Assembly: GCF_000003815.2 (NCBI RefSeq)
Contig: NC_049984.1
Location: forward strand, 348,614 to 412,613
Direction of reading: 5' to 3'
DNA: 64,000 bases
Source: Branchiostoma floridae
Taxonomy: Eukaryota; Chordata; Leptocardii; Amphioxiformes; Branchiostomatidae
Shown: positions 10,049 to 22,906 of the stretch, one piece after another
How the letters are laid out: each line of letters begins with the position of its first letter
Numbering within the stretch: position 1 is the stretch's first letter
Translations under genes and position numbers: made by a program
The notes under the pieces: model-generated
The model's input: only the letters and a program-made list of their open reading frames with translations
Told to the model about the DNA's origin: nothing
Database searches by the model: none

Positions 10049-13001
10049 TTACAATAGAAATAGTGTGTGTGTGTGTGGGGGGGGGCTAATTGAGGCTGAC
10101 ATTGATTGAGTGATATTAAAGAAAAGAATGGACGGGTGCTGATTTAATGAGAGTGAATGGGTGAGTTCGAGTGAATTAATCAGTGATTGAGTTAGCTAAG
10201 AGAGTGTTGATACCAAGGCGAAGAACAGAACATCTGGTTGTTGTTTATAGATAGGGTCCACGGTAAATACACAGAGCAGGAAAGGACAAAAATTAAATCA
10301 ATCAGCCCAGGTGAAAACTGCGACAAACACCTGAGTGTATACCCCTCCCCGAAATCGTATCTGACTTGCTCGTTATGGTTCGTAGGTATCTTACAGCCCG
10401 TTTAGGATGGAAATCAAGGTCTCAAGGGTGACACTTGGCTAGAGGAGAGAAGCTTTACTTATTTGAGCGAGTTGTTGACCGTCATTTTTATTATCATTCT
10501 GTTTGTTTTGTGCAGCATGTTTGTTTTGAAGGAGGAGCAGGGATTCGAGGTGCATAAACTTTGCCCAGTAGATTTATGCGACATGGTTTAAAGTCATAAT
10601 AGTCCTCTTGTCCGCACGTCCACAACACTCAGGTTTAAACAATGCTAAACAACATTGCGTTAGATTGGCTACAAACACCAGACATGTAAATTAAAATATC
10701 AACGCGTCACATATGCATGTCAAGCCTGATTCTGCTGATATTCTGCACCATACCTGCAGCCATTGTGGATCAGGCAGCTGATTCTGGAGTCTCTGGTGTT
10801 GTTTCTATCCGCTAACTGGCCCAGCTGTAGGAGACGGTACAAGACAAGATCCCAACATTTGAAGTCCTCCCACCGAGCAAACGGGTACAAAAACAACACG
10901 GTACAACAGGAACCAGGCTGTGTTTATCTTGCAGGCACGGGCGGGTGCATTGTAAGGTGCCATATCATGTTCTACACTTGAGGTTGGTATTTTCTTTCAA
11001 TGGGATCCGCTATGGTAAACAGGTAAACGGAATGGGATATGTTCAATAGAGAACAACCTTCGGAGGGAATTATTACAGATAGTGATTGAGTGAGAGTGGG
11101 TGAATAAGTGGGTGAAATAATGAGTGAGAGAGGGAGAGAGAGTGATTGGTGCAGGAAACTTGATCCTCCTGTGTTTTTCTTGGAGGCTGCTAGAGTGTAC
11201 GCGCGGTGTGATGTAGGGAGCCGTATCATGTTCTATAGCAACACTGGTGGTGGGGACGTCCTTTCAGCGGGAGCTGCTCGGGTAAACAGGTGCTATTGTT
11301 TCGAGCCGTATCACTGTGACATGTTGCTTGTTAAGCACTACCTGATATCCTCCGATATGATGTTTACAGGGCACTGGGGTTGCGACAAGAATAATACACT
11401 GTGGACATTAGGCAGCAGGCTGATATCATGGCCACAAACAAACGGTTTTCTATTCTATCGCTGGACAAAACGTATTTGAAGACAGACATGACCAGTGATA
11501 ATACTTTCGTGATTCTTCTTTCCTTATTAGAACAAGTTTCTGAATAGTACACAGAGCGGACGACATTTGGCAGTGCATGAGGTATATCACTACTACTTTA
11601 TAGGTGAGTAAGTGATGGTTAAGTGGTAATTAAGTGAGAGAAAGAGAGCGCGAGTGGTACAGGAGAAACAAAAGACGCAAAGCTTTAAAACAATCAGAAC
11701 CTTATAACAAACAAGTTTCAGGGAAGGTTATCTGTTTTAAACATTAACCAGATTAAGAGCTGAGGCTATATTTATATTAACTGACAAAAGTATCGACTTT
11801 CAAGGTTTACTCATGCATTACCCCTAATGTTCTATGTATCAATTATTAGTAGACTTGACTTGTTGATATTGTACATGGTTGTGTTTTAAGGTCTTATAAG
11901 CTGTGAGATGTAATATGGACCAAAATAACATAGCTATGATTCGCTAACAAGAAATACACATTGTATTGAAAAGCCAAGTATGAAATGGATTACTGTAACA
12001 GTTGCATTATGATATCAGAAACGCTTTCCTCATTGTGTGCAATCAGATTATTCAACAAGCAAATTGACTTGAACATGTATAAACCATGACCAGATTTTAA
12101 CTTGGCAGAACGAGTCTCCAGATGCCTTAAGCTAGCTTTCAACTTACTATATGGAATGTAATATTTATAGTTTTATATGTTGTAAATCTCTGGCTATAAT
12201 AAGTAAAATCTCTGGCAATACGGGTTTCCGCGAGGTGTTAACTGAACAAAAAAAATTGATGTCTCGGAGAACATGAAACAGTTTACGTTACAGTGTTTCA
12301 AACTTTCATGGAATAATAAGGATACAAGCAACAATCGTGATACCTTTAGTACTTTTAACATCATGCCCTGTTGATTATTGTAAATCACTAAGCTGTTTCT
12401 CGACAAAGCTGGCTAACCATAAACATGTACCACAACAGCTTCTCTTGCGGTATTCTCTTGCGGTAGGATTATGCTGGATGGATTTTTACTCTCATATCTG
12501 CTAGTATGGAGCCACTGTCATGTAATTAACTTGACTTCTTCCTCCCAGGCGGAGCATCAGTGCCGATTCCTCTTGGAGGTACAGCTACTCCTGTTTGACA
12601 AGAAACCGACGAAAGTTTGTAACAAGATCTGTTGATGTTCGTCAATTTAATTGTGCACTTCCTTATGCACCAAATGGTCACTCTCGGTGTCATCTGCAGC
12701 AGATATACGAGCAACTGTGCGAATTTAGTAGATATAATTTCAAAGCATCGAACCACTTCTGCTACTTAACTGCAGATGTTTAAACTTCATCATTGATTTT
12801 CAAACGTTTCGCGACTAATTCTGATGTTAAAATGTTGATTTTTTTAATGATTTTCAAACGTATTGCACCTAATTACAAAAAACAAACAAATAGGAGAAAG
12901 AATGGTCAATATGATAATGCTAATAACGTTAGTTCACCATAATGACATTTTACTATCGGTCAAATAAAGGCACAACGACGACGACAACGACGTTCACGTA
13001 C
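10049..13001. other. interval between genes A and B: repeated non-coding modules
   Basis: No supported gene. A (GT)n(G)n run lies at about 10062-10086. The block 10740-10990 (CCATACCTGCAGCCATTGTG onward) matches modules at about 25900, 31664, 45245 and 52135. The block 11464-11580 (ACAAAACGTATTTG..AGACAGACATGAC) matches 27765, 32060, 46087 and 52490. The stretch 11700-13000 is collinear with 32900-34160, the same position downstream of gene C. The last exon or exons of gene B should lie here but were not identified. Confidence 0.5.
12290..12450 (+). mobile_element. possible degraded LINE RT fragment
   Basis: The frame IPLVLLTSCPVDYCKSLSCF resembles the LVTSRLDYCNSLL segment near the C-terminus of CR1/jockey reverse transcriptases. 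It is short and stop-ridden, and it has a collinear sister at about 33500-33680. Confidence 0.3.
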
Positions 13002-13249
13002 CATGAAGCTTTCTGCTACCCGGCTCTGGCCAATCTCGATGAGTGCCTGCTTCAGAACCTGCGGAGTAGCGCCACTTCCCTCCCTGTTTCTCCACCTGTG
13101 CAGCATTTCCCTGCACCTGCGGTCCTGGTCTGGCTTCAAGTCTCGGATGACACCTATATCGTTATAGTTGAAACCCAGCTCCAGTGCCAGCTCATCCCAA
13201 TCGTTACTGGCTTCTTTGATGACAGTATCAAAGTAGTCCTTCACATCAA
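13002..13249 (-). CDS. Gene B second death-domain exon
   Basis: The exon starts after TTATTTGCAG and continues the frame of the previous exon (G|TT). It encodes YFDTVIKEASNDWDELALEL, GFNYNDIGVIRD, RRCREMLHRWRNREG and VLKQALIEIGQSRVAE, a complete death domain with the WDELAL.LGF and ML.RW..REG signatures. It ends ..AGCTTCATG|GTACGTG in phase 0. The gene C equivalent has four more bases before the donor (252 against 248) and ends in phase 1, so the two genes cannot share the same downstream frame unless splicing differs. Confidence 0.8.
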
Positions 13250-16200
13250 CTGCAAATAACATGGATCAATCACTTGATGTAATAAACGGATGTAAATGAT
13301 TGTGATAATATTGAAATATATTTAGAGAGACAAATTCCTCTGTGAAGTTTGTACCGATAAGTACATGTAAATGTAACTTTCAACAATGACCACTAGGTCC
13401 AAACTGGATATATTTTGATACTGGGCCTTATATTCATTTCAATCAGTACACGGAATCCCTACTCTTGGAGTCATCTGCGCATGTAATGGACCGATCCTGA
13501 AGCCCCGCTCCCTGTTCGATCATGTTCTATTTCGAATACCTCCGTCAAAAACAGCGCTTGTCGGACAGAACTGGCCGCCGCCGCTGTTTATCTGATAAAA
13601 AAGACTGACTTCTGTATAGCTCTTTTGGCCTCAAATCCTCTCATACCGGCCCGAAAAAAAATGCGCTGCTTTCTTTGTCGATGGCTGCATCCACTAGGTA
13701 CAGTCGTTTGATGAGGGGGCGGGGGGAATATAGCTGCAGTTATAATATCAGTCAAAGCGGAAGCGGGAGGCACTCCATAGCATTACCTTGTTGGTGGGCA
13801 TGAGTGTCCGGTTTCTGACATGCGGTCGATGCAAGTGAAAACCAGGGTACATCTATCTGTGACAGGGTTTCTACTGCGTGTGTTGCATGTATAATAGTTG
13901 CATGCATGCTCATGACAAAAACGAAATCAAGAAGAAAGCAGCGCGGGCACTCGCAGAGAGTATTGTATTACACGCCAACCAAGAAGACCCTTCTACAAAG
14001 TCTGCCAGTGCAGAGTCCTGCGTCTTATACATACCCTGCTCTACACGTGCGTCCTGTCCACAAACAATGTAAAGCTATGCAGTGGCTCTCGCTCCCACAA
14101 TACCTATACTCGGTGGCTGTAGTCTTCAGCAAAGAATAGCATAGCATTTTTCTTTGGCCATTTCTGTCCCACTGGGGCTGTTTTTGACGTAGGTGTTCGA
14201 AATAGAATAGGGGGTTCTTCTCGGTTCTATTTGATCGATATGGCGTTCGATCAGCAGGATCGGTCCATTGCAACAGAGGTATGAGTAACTGTGGTAAATG
14301 CGGGAATCTTCTTAATAGTTTATAGATTTTGAAAATATCAAACCATTCACATAACCTACGGCAGATGTAAAAAGTTGTATTGATTGTCAAAACTTCGGCA
14401 AATGAATATGACAAGGAGGATGTCAACACTAATTGATCACAATAATGACTTTACTCTCTGCAGATATCGGTACAACAATGAGGATGACGACATACACGTA
14501 CCATCTAAGATCTCTGCTACCCGAACGTGGCCAATCTCTTTGAGTGCTTCCTTCAGAACCTGTAGAGTAGCTTCCCTTCCCTCCTTGTCTTTCCACCTGG
14601 TCAGCATTTCCCTGCACCTGCTGTCCTGGTCACGCTCCAAGTCTCGGATTACACCTATCTCGTTAGCGTTGAAACCCAGCTTCAGTGCCAGCTCATCCCA
14701 ATCGTTACTGGCTTCGTTGATGACTGCATCAAAGTAGTTAACTGGAAAAAAGATGGATCAATCACTTGACAACAAATGGATGTAAATATTTGATAATATT
14801 GAAATATATCTAGAGAGACAAATTCCTCTGTGGAGTTTGTACCGTTAAATACATGTAAATGTAACTTTCAACAATCACCAGCAGGTCCACACTGGTTATA
14901 TTTGTGGTGAATTTCCTTTTTAGCCAAATTAAAATCATTCACACATGGAAAGATAATTTGATGCTAGGCCTTTCATTAATTTCAATCATTCTAAGTAAGA
15001 GGATGTTGAAAACAAACTACGAAGATGATGTCTCAATGCCCCGACGAAAAAGATAAAGACTGCTTCTTTCCTCTAGTTTTGGCTTTGTTTTACTAGTTCT
15101 ATTATTATTATCATTATTATTGTCATTATTGTCATAATCGTTATCATTATTACAATAACAAAAATCTTACGAAAATCACGCGTTCAATGCTTCCTGTCAA
15201 TGAAAATGAGACATCATTTATCACAGCTCTTTAAACCAGACCGCATGCACTTCACACGATAGGTTGGTCAGGGTTATGAGAGAGTCACTATGTTTGCTTC
15301 GGTTTCGTGTGTTTCGAGGTTCAGTAGCAATTTGGTAAGTCACCAAACTAGTTTTACCAATAATATTCAAATCGGTGACAGTTAAGTGTTTAATAATTTA
15401 TCTGTCGGTATGCCATATCCAAATTATTTGATTAAATAATTAGTAATGCCAAATTAGTAACAGTTAAAAGGTTGAAGGCACAAAAAAAACAGAATTTTCT
15501 TCTTATCTGTTCCATTCAATGAACATGAACATTTACATCAAATACAAACCGTTCTGACTTAATTGCACATCAAAACATCAAAGTCCACACTTCTAGCTTC
15601 CGAGTCTTCCCACCAGGTAATCCATGTTACATTTATTATTACCTGATTGGAAGTAAAAATTGCAGAATTGTTCTCATGTGTTTTATGTTATGGTGATGCC
15701 TGATATGTGTAATAAGGTCGTAATTCGAGTAAATGTGTGTTTGCCCGCGAAAACCTTACTCAATAAAACATTGATTGAGAAGACATACCTAAGCCCTGAA
15801 GCCTCGGGTCCTCATCCTCTCCACAAAGCAGGTCACTGACCCGTTCCGTGAACCCGAGGGTGGGATGGAGGATTGTACCGCCCTCTGCTGCTGCCTTGCT
15901 GATCTCCTCCTTGCCGTAGGAGTAGAATTCCTCCATGTGTTCCTTCAGTGCACGAGCGCTGAGCACCTTCTCAACTGTGCCTGTTCCTGGGCTGCACTCA
16001 TCCAGCACATCTGCGATGATGTTCTCCAGCTGCTGCAGCATCTTGCCACACTGCACCTTGTCACCCTGCGCACTCCGGACACAGATGTTGACTGCACGGC
16101 CGTCCGGAGAGAGTTTGATCAGACCTTCCACATTCTTGTCCACACACTTGGCGCCATCTCTCCACAGCAGCGGGCGATTCTCCAGCTCCCTCATCAGGCG

Positions 16201-19200
16201 GGTCTGCACTCGGGGGAAGAACCCGGAGGAGAACATGTCGGTTGAGCCGGCACACTGGACTTGCTTCCCAAAGTAGACCACCTTCGGCTCAAGTGTTGGT
16301 TGCCACTTGTCAGGAGGCATGGTTTGTGTCAGCAGCCCTGGGAAGATGAAGGTCTGTCCGTCATAGGAGTGGCAGAGCTGGAACTCTTGCAGCAGGGTGA
16401 TGAGGAGATCCACGTCAGCAACGTCTTGGAAGACGCGCTGGATCTCCGCCCTGGTGACGTAGTCTTCGCTTGTTCTCTCCGGGCGGGGAATGGGGAAGTT
16501 GACTGGTGCCATCATTGGACCGATGACGTCAGTGCAGAGCCAGTTGGGCTTCAGGACAATGATGGGATCAGAAGCACTCGGACATTTGAAGATGACCTGT
16601 AACAGAAAGTTGGCTATATAACTTGGTCACAACCGCCTTCATGGCCATGGATATATGTCAAACATTTTAAGTCAAGGGGATTAGACAATAGACATTGCAA
16701 TATCGGAAAAACTTTGGGTTCCATAGGCGTAGTTTTGGCAAGTACGTTGCAGTATCTATATTGCCGGTATGACCGCCCTTCGGCGTAACACACCAGCTTC
16801 GCAGACATGCGGCGCGGCAGCAGCTGGTTAAATTACACTGAACGACCCGTCACACCTAACTTTGGCAACGGTAGTTGCGGAGAAAAAGGGAACTTTTTAA
16901 CACATCCATCCTAGGTTGGTAACTAGATGGCATGTCCGTGGTGTTTTCAATACACATTTAAACTGAACTGAGTGCTTTTTTCTCACTATCACTTATAATG
17001 GTGCTCCCTACCTTTAGAGTGGCTACCCCAACAAGGGGTAATCCGAACCAAATTACTAATACATATACATATACTATACTAGTACCTCTGCATCTACATC
17101 TACTTCTACATATACATATACATGTAAAATGATTAGATGATTCGAGGGATAACCTACCTCTCCCAGATGGTCCAGAAATTTGGTAGACTGAAGCAGGAAT
17201 TCCTCCTCCACATGTGGGTCGATCTCTTTGACTGCGTCCACGTAGCCTGGCCACCTCAGTACCGGACACTTCGGGCTGCACTTCTTCTGGCACCAGCTGG
17301 ACAGCTGCTTTGCGATTTCGGCGCACAGTTTGGGCATCTGCCGCTGGTGCTGTGCAATTTGTAAACGGAAATCAGTGATTGGCGGTCAATAATTGCAAAT
17401 TACATCAATGCATTGTACCCTATCCCGGGCTACATTTTTATCACGCATATACTTACTTCTAACATGTTCTTCTTCATCGTGGCCAGCAGTTTCTTGAGCC
17501 GGTCCATGTCAGCTGTTCTGGTCTCCTTACAGTTCATCAGGAAGACTTCGTCTGAGATGCAGAGGTGATCTTTGAACTCTGACGTCATCTGCTGGAGAAG
17601 ATGAGCTGCTTGCCGTTGTCCTGAACATTATCATAAAAGGTAACATACGTGAGACTATCAATGCATTCAAGTTACTCGCATGGGCTTTATTAGTTCCACT
17701 CCTGTTATTGCAAGCCCATTGTAACGTTTTCCCTTTATTTATGGTTACTGACAATTCTGTGCAGATTTTAATTTTTGAAAAATCACTTAAACCCTTATAG
17801 ACGTATTTACCCCTGACTCGTGACACTTTGTCGGCATGGCTGGCCACTAAGATGACGTCAGGCTGCCGGTTTGGGTTGCAGGACTTGATGAAACTCAGCC
17901 ACCAGTGGATCTGGAGCCGAACATTCAACAACAAATATGGTTAACGTTGCCTAGACAGTGGAACATGAAACTTGGCTTCTTACGTGAATACACAGATGGA
18001 ATAGAAGATATATTGTGCTTTGACTTTAGACCGTGATGCGAATTAGAAAGTAACAGAAAATGAAACGTTTGATGAAACAAGGAGCTCCGTGGACGACACT
18101 AGATAAAGTGAATAAAACAAAAATCAGTTACCTGTCGTTCTTGCTCCTCGCTGTCATCCATGATGTTGTACAGCACAATGAAGACGGTGTTCTCTGCATC
18201 CATGAACATGCTGTGGGTTACCGCGTACTCCGCCTGCCCTGCAAAATCCCACAGGCTGACCTCCCCCACCCCTGGAATATGGAACGTCCCAACATCCACC
18301 CCTGGGGTGGGGTCGTGAGGCTCCTCCTGTGATGACCACAGTCCTTGGAGCAGTGCAGCCACGCGGCCCTGTTGGACAGGAGTTACTCGTTTAGCTTTGA
18401 TGTCAGTAATAAAAACAGTGGTCAATCAGTCTTGGGAGTCTATAACCTAATCTCGAAGCACATCTATCGGGGGCAAAGACGGTGGTATCTAAGGGCTAAA
18501 TAGTATCCGGGGGCATTTGGACACTTTACATACTGTCTCTCCCCCTGATAGATCTGCTTCCAGATTATCTGTAACGTACTTTATTCCTTTGTGTACAGAA
18601 ACGAAGTTGGAAGTATTTGGGGAACAAGTGACGTTCTTACTTACCCTTTGAAGACTTGCCTTAAGTGTGGACTTCCCAGTTTCCGCCATCCCAAACACGA
18701 ACACCTTACACCTGTTGACTTTCACTCCGCCAGATTTCTGCAGCAACTCGTGGTACGACTTCTCTTGCAATATTTCCTTTTCCCGATTCTAGTTGGAGGT
18801 AAAATATAGCTAACGTAATGATGGTGTTACTCCATAAATGGCCATTTTTGTAAAGTAAACAATGCCAACAGGTGTGAAGTGTAAACAATGATTTTTCAAC
18901 GTAAAAGCCATTAATTTGACGACCATGAGTCACAATGTGTTCATAGCTATACTAATAAAGCTCAAATACTACTGCGCATACGTCATGAATTAATGAGAAT
19001 GTCGTTCACCTTTAGGACACGCTGAGTCTCTCGGTATTCGAGATCTGCTAAATCAGCTGGTGTCCTTCCGTCCTGTACAGGGAGACATCAGAAATGTGTT
19101 ACTCTCTCTGTACAACCTAACGTATAACGAGGACAACAAAGCCTGCCTGGCTTTATGAAATATCTAAAACTTCCCTCCTCTTCTCTTTAGTGTTGACAGC

Positions 19201-22200
19201 TGTTTAAAGCGACACTCTACCCCAGTCTTCCTTCGAGACTGACAACACGTAGGAGAGTTTCAGCCCGAAAGTAAAGTTTGAGTACATCAAGTCAATACAA
19301 TATTAGTATCAAGTTAACATCCATGTGATCTGCAGGGGCACATTTGTATCACCTTATCCCGTGCCATCACGTCTGCCCCGTGATGAATCAGAAGCTCACA
19401 AGTCCCGGTGTGGCCCCGCTCAGCAGCCCAATGCATGGGTGTGTACTGGAACTGTACAGGGAGGAAGGCCAGGGTCAGTAATGGCGGGTTCAACACGGAC
19501 AACAGTTATCATGTGGATAAGAAGCAGTTCTAGGTACTCACTACAGCTCATGAAACGCCTTGATTTATGATATATATACACTTGGTTCTATATAGCTACC
19601 TTAGAACTGTTACTTTAGTTGTTTTTAAATATGCTGTACTTTTATGTGCTTGTCTTATTGTCTGGATCTCTGTGTGCCGCCATCAGCATTGGCTGCCGTT
19701 ATTGTGTCGTCTCACCTTTAATACATACAAGTTAAGTTTAAATACAACAAGTCAATACAATATCAGTATCAAGTTAACATCCATGTAATCCCTAGGGGCA
19801 TTTGTATCACCTTAGTGTAAATCGACATCATGTCCTACACTCCTGTCATAGACCGGCAATAGGCAATATAATTGACCAAAGTTCAGTTTATAAACACATA
19901 AGATGTAGGGTCAATATGAAAGTGTGTATCACCTTATCCCGTGCCATCACGTCTGCCCCGTGACGAATCAGAAGCTCACAAGTCCTGGTGCGGCCCAGGA
20001 GAGCAGCCCCATGCAGGGGTGTCTTCTGCCACTGCACAGGGAGGAAGGTCAGGGTCAGCAGTGGCGGGTTCAACACGGACAGGAGTTATCACGTGGACTG
20101 ATAATCAGCATGAGGTGAACTTTCGTAGATTCACAAAAGGTTTCGGAAGTCTCGTTGTAGACCCACCATACCATGTACGTTACGCGCAAAGAATTTAACC
20201 GTGTTTCTTATTATCATATGGTATCTATAGGTACGGCATTTAACTGTGTTTCTTATTATCATATGGCATCTGTAGGTATGGGTCACTGTTGGTGTACAAC
20301 CTTCCAAACAGATTTCCCGCTTGGCTATTGTGGAAGGTGGTTTACAGTAGGTTTGGCAATGAAAATTAAAATTCTAATTAAACTGCAAATTTCTGTCGGA
20401 GATTTGTCACGGCACGAGTACCAAAGAAAGATACGGCAAATCGTTTTACTTTTCAACTTCGTCTTGTGAACATATGAATTGATTGTAGGTAACGTTGTAT
20501 GCTTATTTTATGTTAACGCAGTAGTGCTGTACAACAAGGCCGTAATTTAGCGGTTGGTTGCTAGTCTCTTATTGTATTATGAATAAACCATTTGATTGAT
20601 TCATTGATTTAACATAAAGCATGACCGGATTTCAACTGGGAAGAATTGGGAACATTGTCAGGAGTGAAGTAAGAAATCGTTTCCACTTATGTCGTCCCAT
20701 GTTCAGGCAGGCCAGGAAGGAAGCGCGATTAAATCAGGCTACTTTAACCGCTATCGTGTGATAAACTGAGCGATGCTCAGATGATAATCGCGACCAAATA
20801 GTTAGGTTGGGAACAACGAGCCCGACCGTCCGGGTTCAGGTCAGGACACATTTCTACTTACCCTGTCCCTCGCATCCACCTCAGCTTTATGCTCAATCAG
20901 CAGCTCCGCCACCTCAGTCTGCCCGTTAAAGCTTGCCACATGGAGGGGTGTCAGGTCATCCTGGATAGAGCAACAGTTGGGAGGATAACCGGTTACAACA
21001 TGACTGTACAGGTGACATGGTCACACAAAATAACACATCTTACAGAATGAAACTCTTGTTCTTCTTCTTTCATACTGCCAAGCCTCTAAAACTAGCGATT
21101 AACGGCAGATTGCGCATGAGTTAGTTACAACTCAAGGGCCGGGTACAAATAGACAAGGAAAAATAAAGGAAATAAGACTGGCAATAAAAACATTATTGCC
21201 ATGGCGACGATTGAGGTGAACATCAACATATCGTTAACTGAAACAGGGAATCGACTGAAACTTCCCTGTCATGTATCGCACTATCCCTGGCACAATGCAC
21301 TAGCTCACCTGTAACTGAAACCTACAGCCAGGAGAAATGTACTATTCCTGGTACATGTAACGAACCAGCCCTCAGGAATGGATTGCGCTGCTATCTGTAC
21401 ATGTATCAGCAATGAAGAGTAATGCACTTCCCCTACTGCTATGATATACGCACAACAGCATCTCTCTACTTTCCTGCCCGCACTTCAGAGCTAAGATAGG
21501 GCTGTACAGCCACCTGCGAACTCATGTGACTACCTGAAGGATGGATGACACTGATGACAAAAGCGGTCCTCGACGACTTGACGGACGAACGAACGAGGTA
21601 TAAATTTATATATACTTCAACCGCAGTCTGTGTTAGGCTAAGGTCACATTTCCACAAAGGGGCCCGGCCGGGCAGCTTTCGGGAGCGATAAGTATGATAT
21701 AAAAGACAACAACAACACAAAACGGACCGAAGATAATTCAACAGTATGCCTTGTGCATATTTATTGGCATGAACTTAATTTTTTCGTTTCCGCAAACAGC
21801 TTGGCCGGGCCCCGGGTAGGAAATGTGACGTAGGCCTAACGCAAGCTCCGCTGTCCGGGGCTAATTGGCCCCTCTCGGCAATGTGGGAAGCGCGAATAAA
21901 TCAGACTACTCTAACCGCTGTTGTGTGATAAACTGAGCGATGCTCACTTGATACTCGCGATCTTAGACTGCACCTAATAGTTTCGTGGGGAACAACGAGC
22001 CAGACCATCCCGGGTTGAGGTCAGAACACAGTTATTTCTACTTACCGAGTCCCTCGCCTCCACCTCAGCTTTATGCTCAATAAGCAGCTCCGCCACCTCA
22101 GTCTGCCCGTACCCGCTGGCCACATGGAGGGGTGTCCAGTCATCCTGGATAGAGCAACATTTGGGACGATAACCGGTTACAACATGACAGTACAGACGGT

Positions 22201-22663
22201 ATGGACACACAAAATGACATACATTGTATCTTAATAGCTTTTCTTGCAAGAACATACACAAATTTTTAGAATGAAACTCTTGTTACCTAGCTATGTCCCC
22301 ATGTTGGTAACGGTTCCATCAGTATAGCGACTACATTCTTACCTTGATTAGATGTTTTTAATTGACTAGATTAAGTCATCATCGCATTTATCCTTTAAGA
22401 CTGTGTGAATCATGTCCCGGATCCACAAGATGAGGATGGCACAAAGTGAAGGTAAATCATGTTCTTACAAAGATAAGGTTTGACTTCCAGTCTGTAACCC
22501 TGCATGACAAGATCAGTTTGCTTACACAGTAGTCCCATCTCCTCTTGACATTGACGTCCACCCCAGCCTCCAGTCCCCTCCTCACAGTCTGCACGTCACC
22601 TTCCTGCACAGCCCGGTAGAACGTGTCCAGGTCCATTTCCTCACGACCTGATGTGGGTGACAT
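13002..22663 (-). CDS. Gene B: ankyrin-ROC-COR-death domain-death domain protein
   Basis: Proposed exons 5' to 3': 22526-22663, 22046-22144, 20862-20960, 19933-20031, 19353-19451, 19010-19072, 18645-18788, 18132-18368, 17811-17910, 17457-17620, 17158-17349, 15789-16596, 14502-14741, 13002-13249. Phases agree at every junction, giving about 910 residues, with the extreme C-terminus unidentified. It has four ankyrins, a ROC with P-loop GMAETGKST and DFAGQ, COR, then two death domains. Without a kinase, this order equals the C-terminal half of DAPK1 (ankyrin-ROC-COR-death). A cytosolic GTP-regulated scaffold for death-domain partners is the likely role (inference). It is one of two copies of a unit of about 21.3 kb; gene C is the other. 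Confidence 0.85.
13485..14280. mobile_element. inverted-repeat element in the intron between the two death-domain exons
   Basis: The left arm ATGGACCGATCCTG followed by TTCTATTTCGAA.ACCTCCGTCAAAAACAG is mirrored near 14180-14275 (CTGTTTTTGACG.AGGTGTTCGAAATAGAA then CAGGATCGGTCCAT). The body is about 0.55-0.6 kb. The minus strand keeps an open stretch RRFPHLPQLLIPLLQWTDPA.. shared with the gene C copy (about 34650-35460), so the insertion predates the B/C duplication. Superfamily not assigned. Confidence 0.55.
14502..14741 (-). CDS. Gene B first death-domain exon
   Basis: The exon of 240 bases follows TTTTTTCCAG and joins the COR exon as G|TT. It encodes YFDAVINEASNDWDELALKL, GFNANEIGVIRDLERD, CREMLTRWKDKEG and VLKEALKEIGHVRVAE, a second complete death domain about 75% similar to the other by eye. 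It ends GATG|GTACGTG in phase 1. The two death-domain exons arose by exon duplication. Confidence 0.8.
14742..15788 (-). other. Gene B intron between COR and the first death domain
   Basis: No exon seen. It is collinear with 35921-36865 in gene C. Next to the COR donor, B carries about 117 extra bases (about 15666-15780) that C lacks, with a short GCAGAA/GAGAAGA similarity at the break. Confidence 0.6.
15789..16596 (-). CDS. Gene B COR exon
   Basis: The exon of 808 bases starts after CTGTTACAG and reads VIFKCPSASDPIIVLKPNWL. It is almost identical to genes A, C and D through the COR body (MMAPVNFPIPRPERTSEDYV, YFGKQVQCAGSTDMFSSGFF). It ends EDEDPRLQGL + G at GGCTTAG|GTATGTC, phase 1, where genes A and D run on into a CARD. 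Confidence 0.85.
17062..17124. repeat. imperfect (TACATA)n microsatellite in a gene B intron
   Basis: Short runs of TACATATACATATAC, interrupted by CTGCATCTACATCTAC, lie just 3' of the exon at 17158. The same intron of gene D holds an expanded form. Confidence 0.85.
17158..18788 (-). CDS. Gene B ROC GTPase and COR-linker exons
   Basis: Exons 18645-18788 (P-loop VFVFGMAETGKSTLKASLQR), 18132-18368 (79 codons: EEPHDPTPGVDVGTFHIPGV, SLWDFAGQAEYAVTHSMFMD, IVLYNIMDDSEEQERQ), 17811-17910 (IHWWLSFIKSCNPNRQPDVI, LVASHADKVSRVRG), 17457-17620 (helical: MTSEFKDHLCISDEVFLMNC) and 17158-17349 (KKCSPKCPVLRWPGYVDAVK). The 79-codon exon has two fewer codons than in A and D (LWSSQEE in place of LKKSSSxEE). 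GTP-binding motifs are intact, so nucleotide binding is expected. Confidence 0.85.
19010..22663 (-). CDS. Gene B ankyrin exons and start
   Basis: The first exon 22526-22663 opens MSPTSGREEMDLDTFYRAVQ; as in gene A an internal acceptor (ACATCAG) makes the Met before DLDTF an alternative start. Ankyrin exons, 99 bases each and phase 0/0: 22046-22144 (TPLHVASGYGQTEVAELLIE), 20862-20960 (TPLHVASFNGQTEVAELLIE), 19933-20031 (TPLHGAALLGRTRTCELLIR) and 19353-19451 (TPMHWAAERGHTGTCELLIH). Linker exon 19010-19072 (21 codons) reads TPADLADLEYRETQRVLK. Two repeat subtypes are visible: ..EVAELLIEHKAEV.. first and ..TCELLIRHGADVMARDK.. later. Confidence 0.85.
20100..20620 (+). repeat. repeated segment ending in a LINE-like TTGATTGATTCATTGATT tail
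   Basis: The block from about GGTGAACTTTCGTAGATT to AATAAACCATTTGATTGATT recurs at about 42790-43260 (gene C) and 63175-63650 (gene D) at the same place among the ankyrin introns. The terminal (TTGATTGATTCA) run after AATAAA resembles the 3' end of an L2/CR1-type retroposon, but no coding part was recognised. Confidence 0.35.
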
Positions 22664-22906
22664 AGTAGTTCAGCAACTTTATAAGGGATAATGTACCTAG
22701 TCTAAAATTTTGAAAGTATGCCTAGTGTTTTGAATATAAGTCTATGTGTGTGCGTATGTATACTCTGTGTACGTAGGTATATATCATCATGTAAGGTTTA
22801 CACTGGAGTTTCTGAGATTTGAATATTCTTCAGTGAATTTGAATAATGCTTTTTTGAATGTGTTTTCTGTTAAAATGTACGTAATTTTGTCTATGTTATC
22901 AAAAGT

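Noticed and set aside
16597-17157. Extra exon in the B/D intron block starting CTTGGTCACAACCGCCTTCA
   Set aside because: Strong B/D similarity, but no open frame flanked by splice sites; shared intron only.
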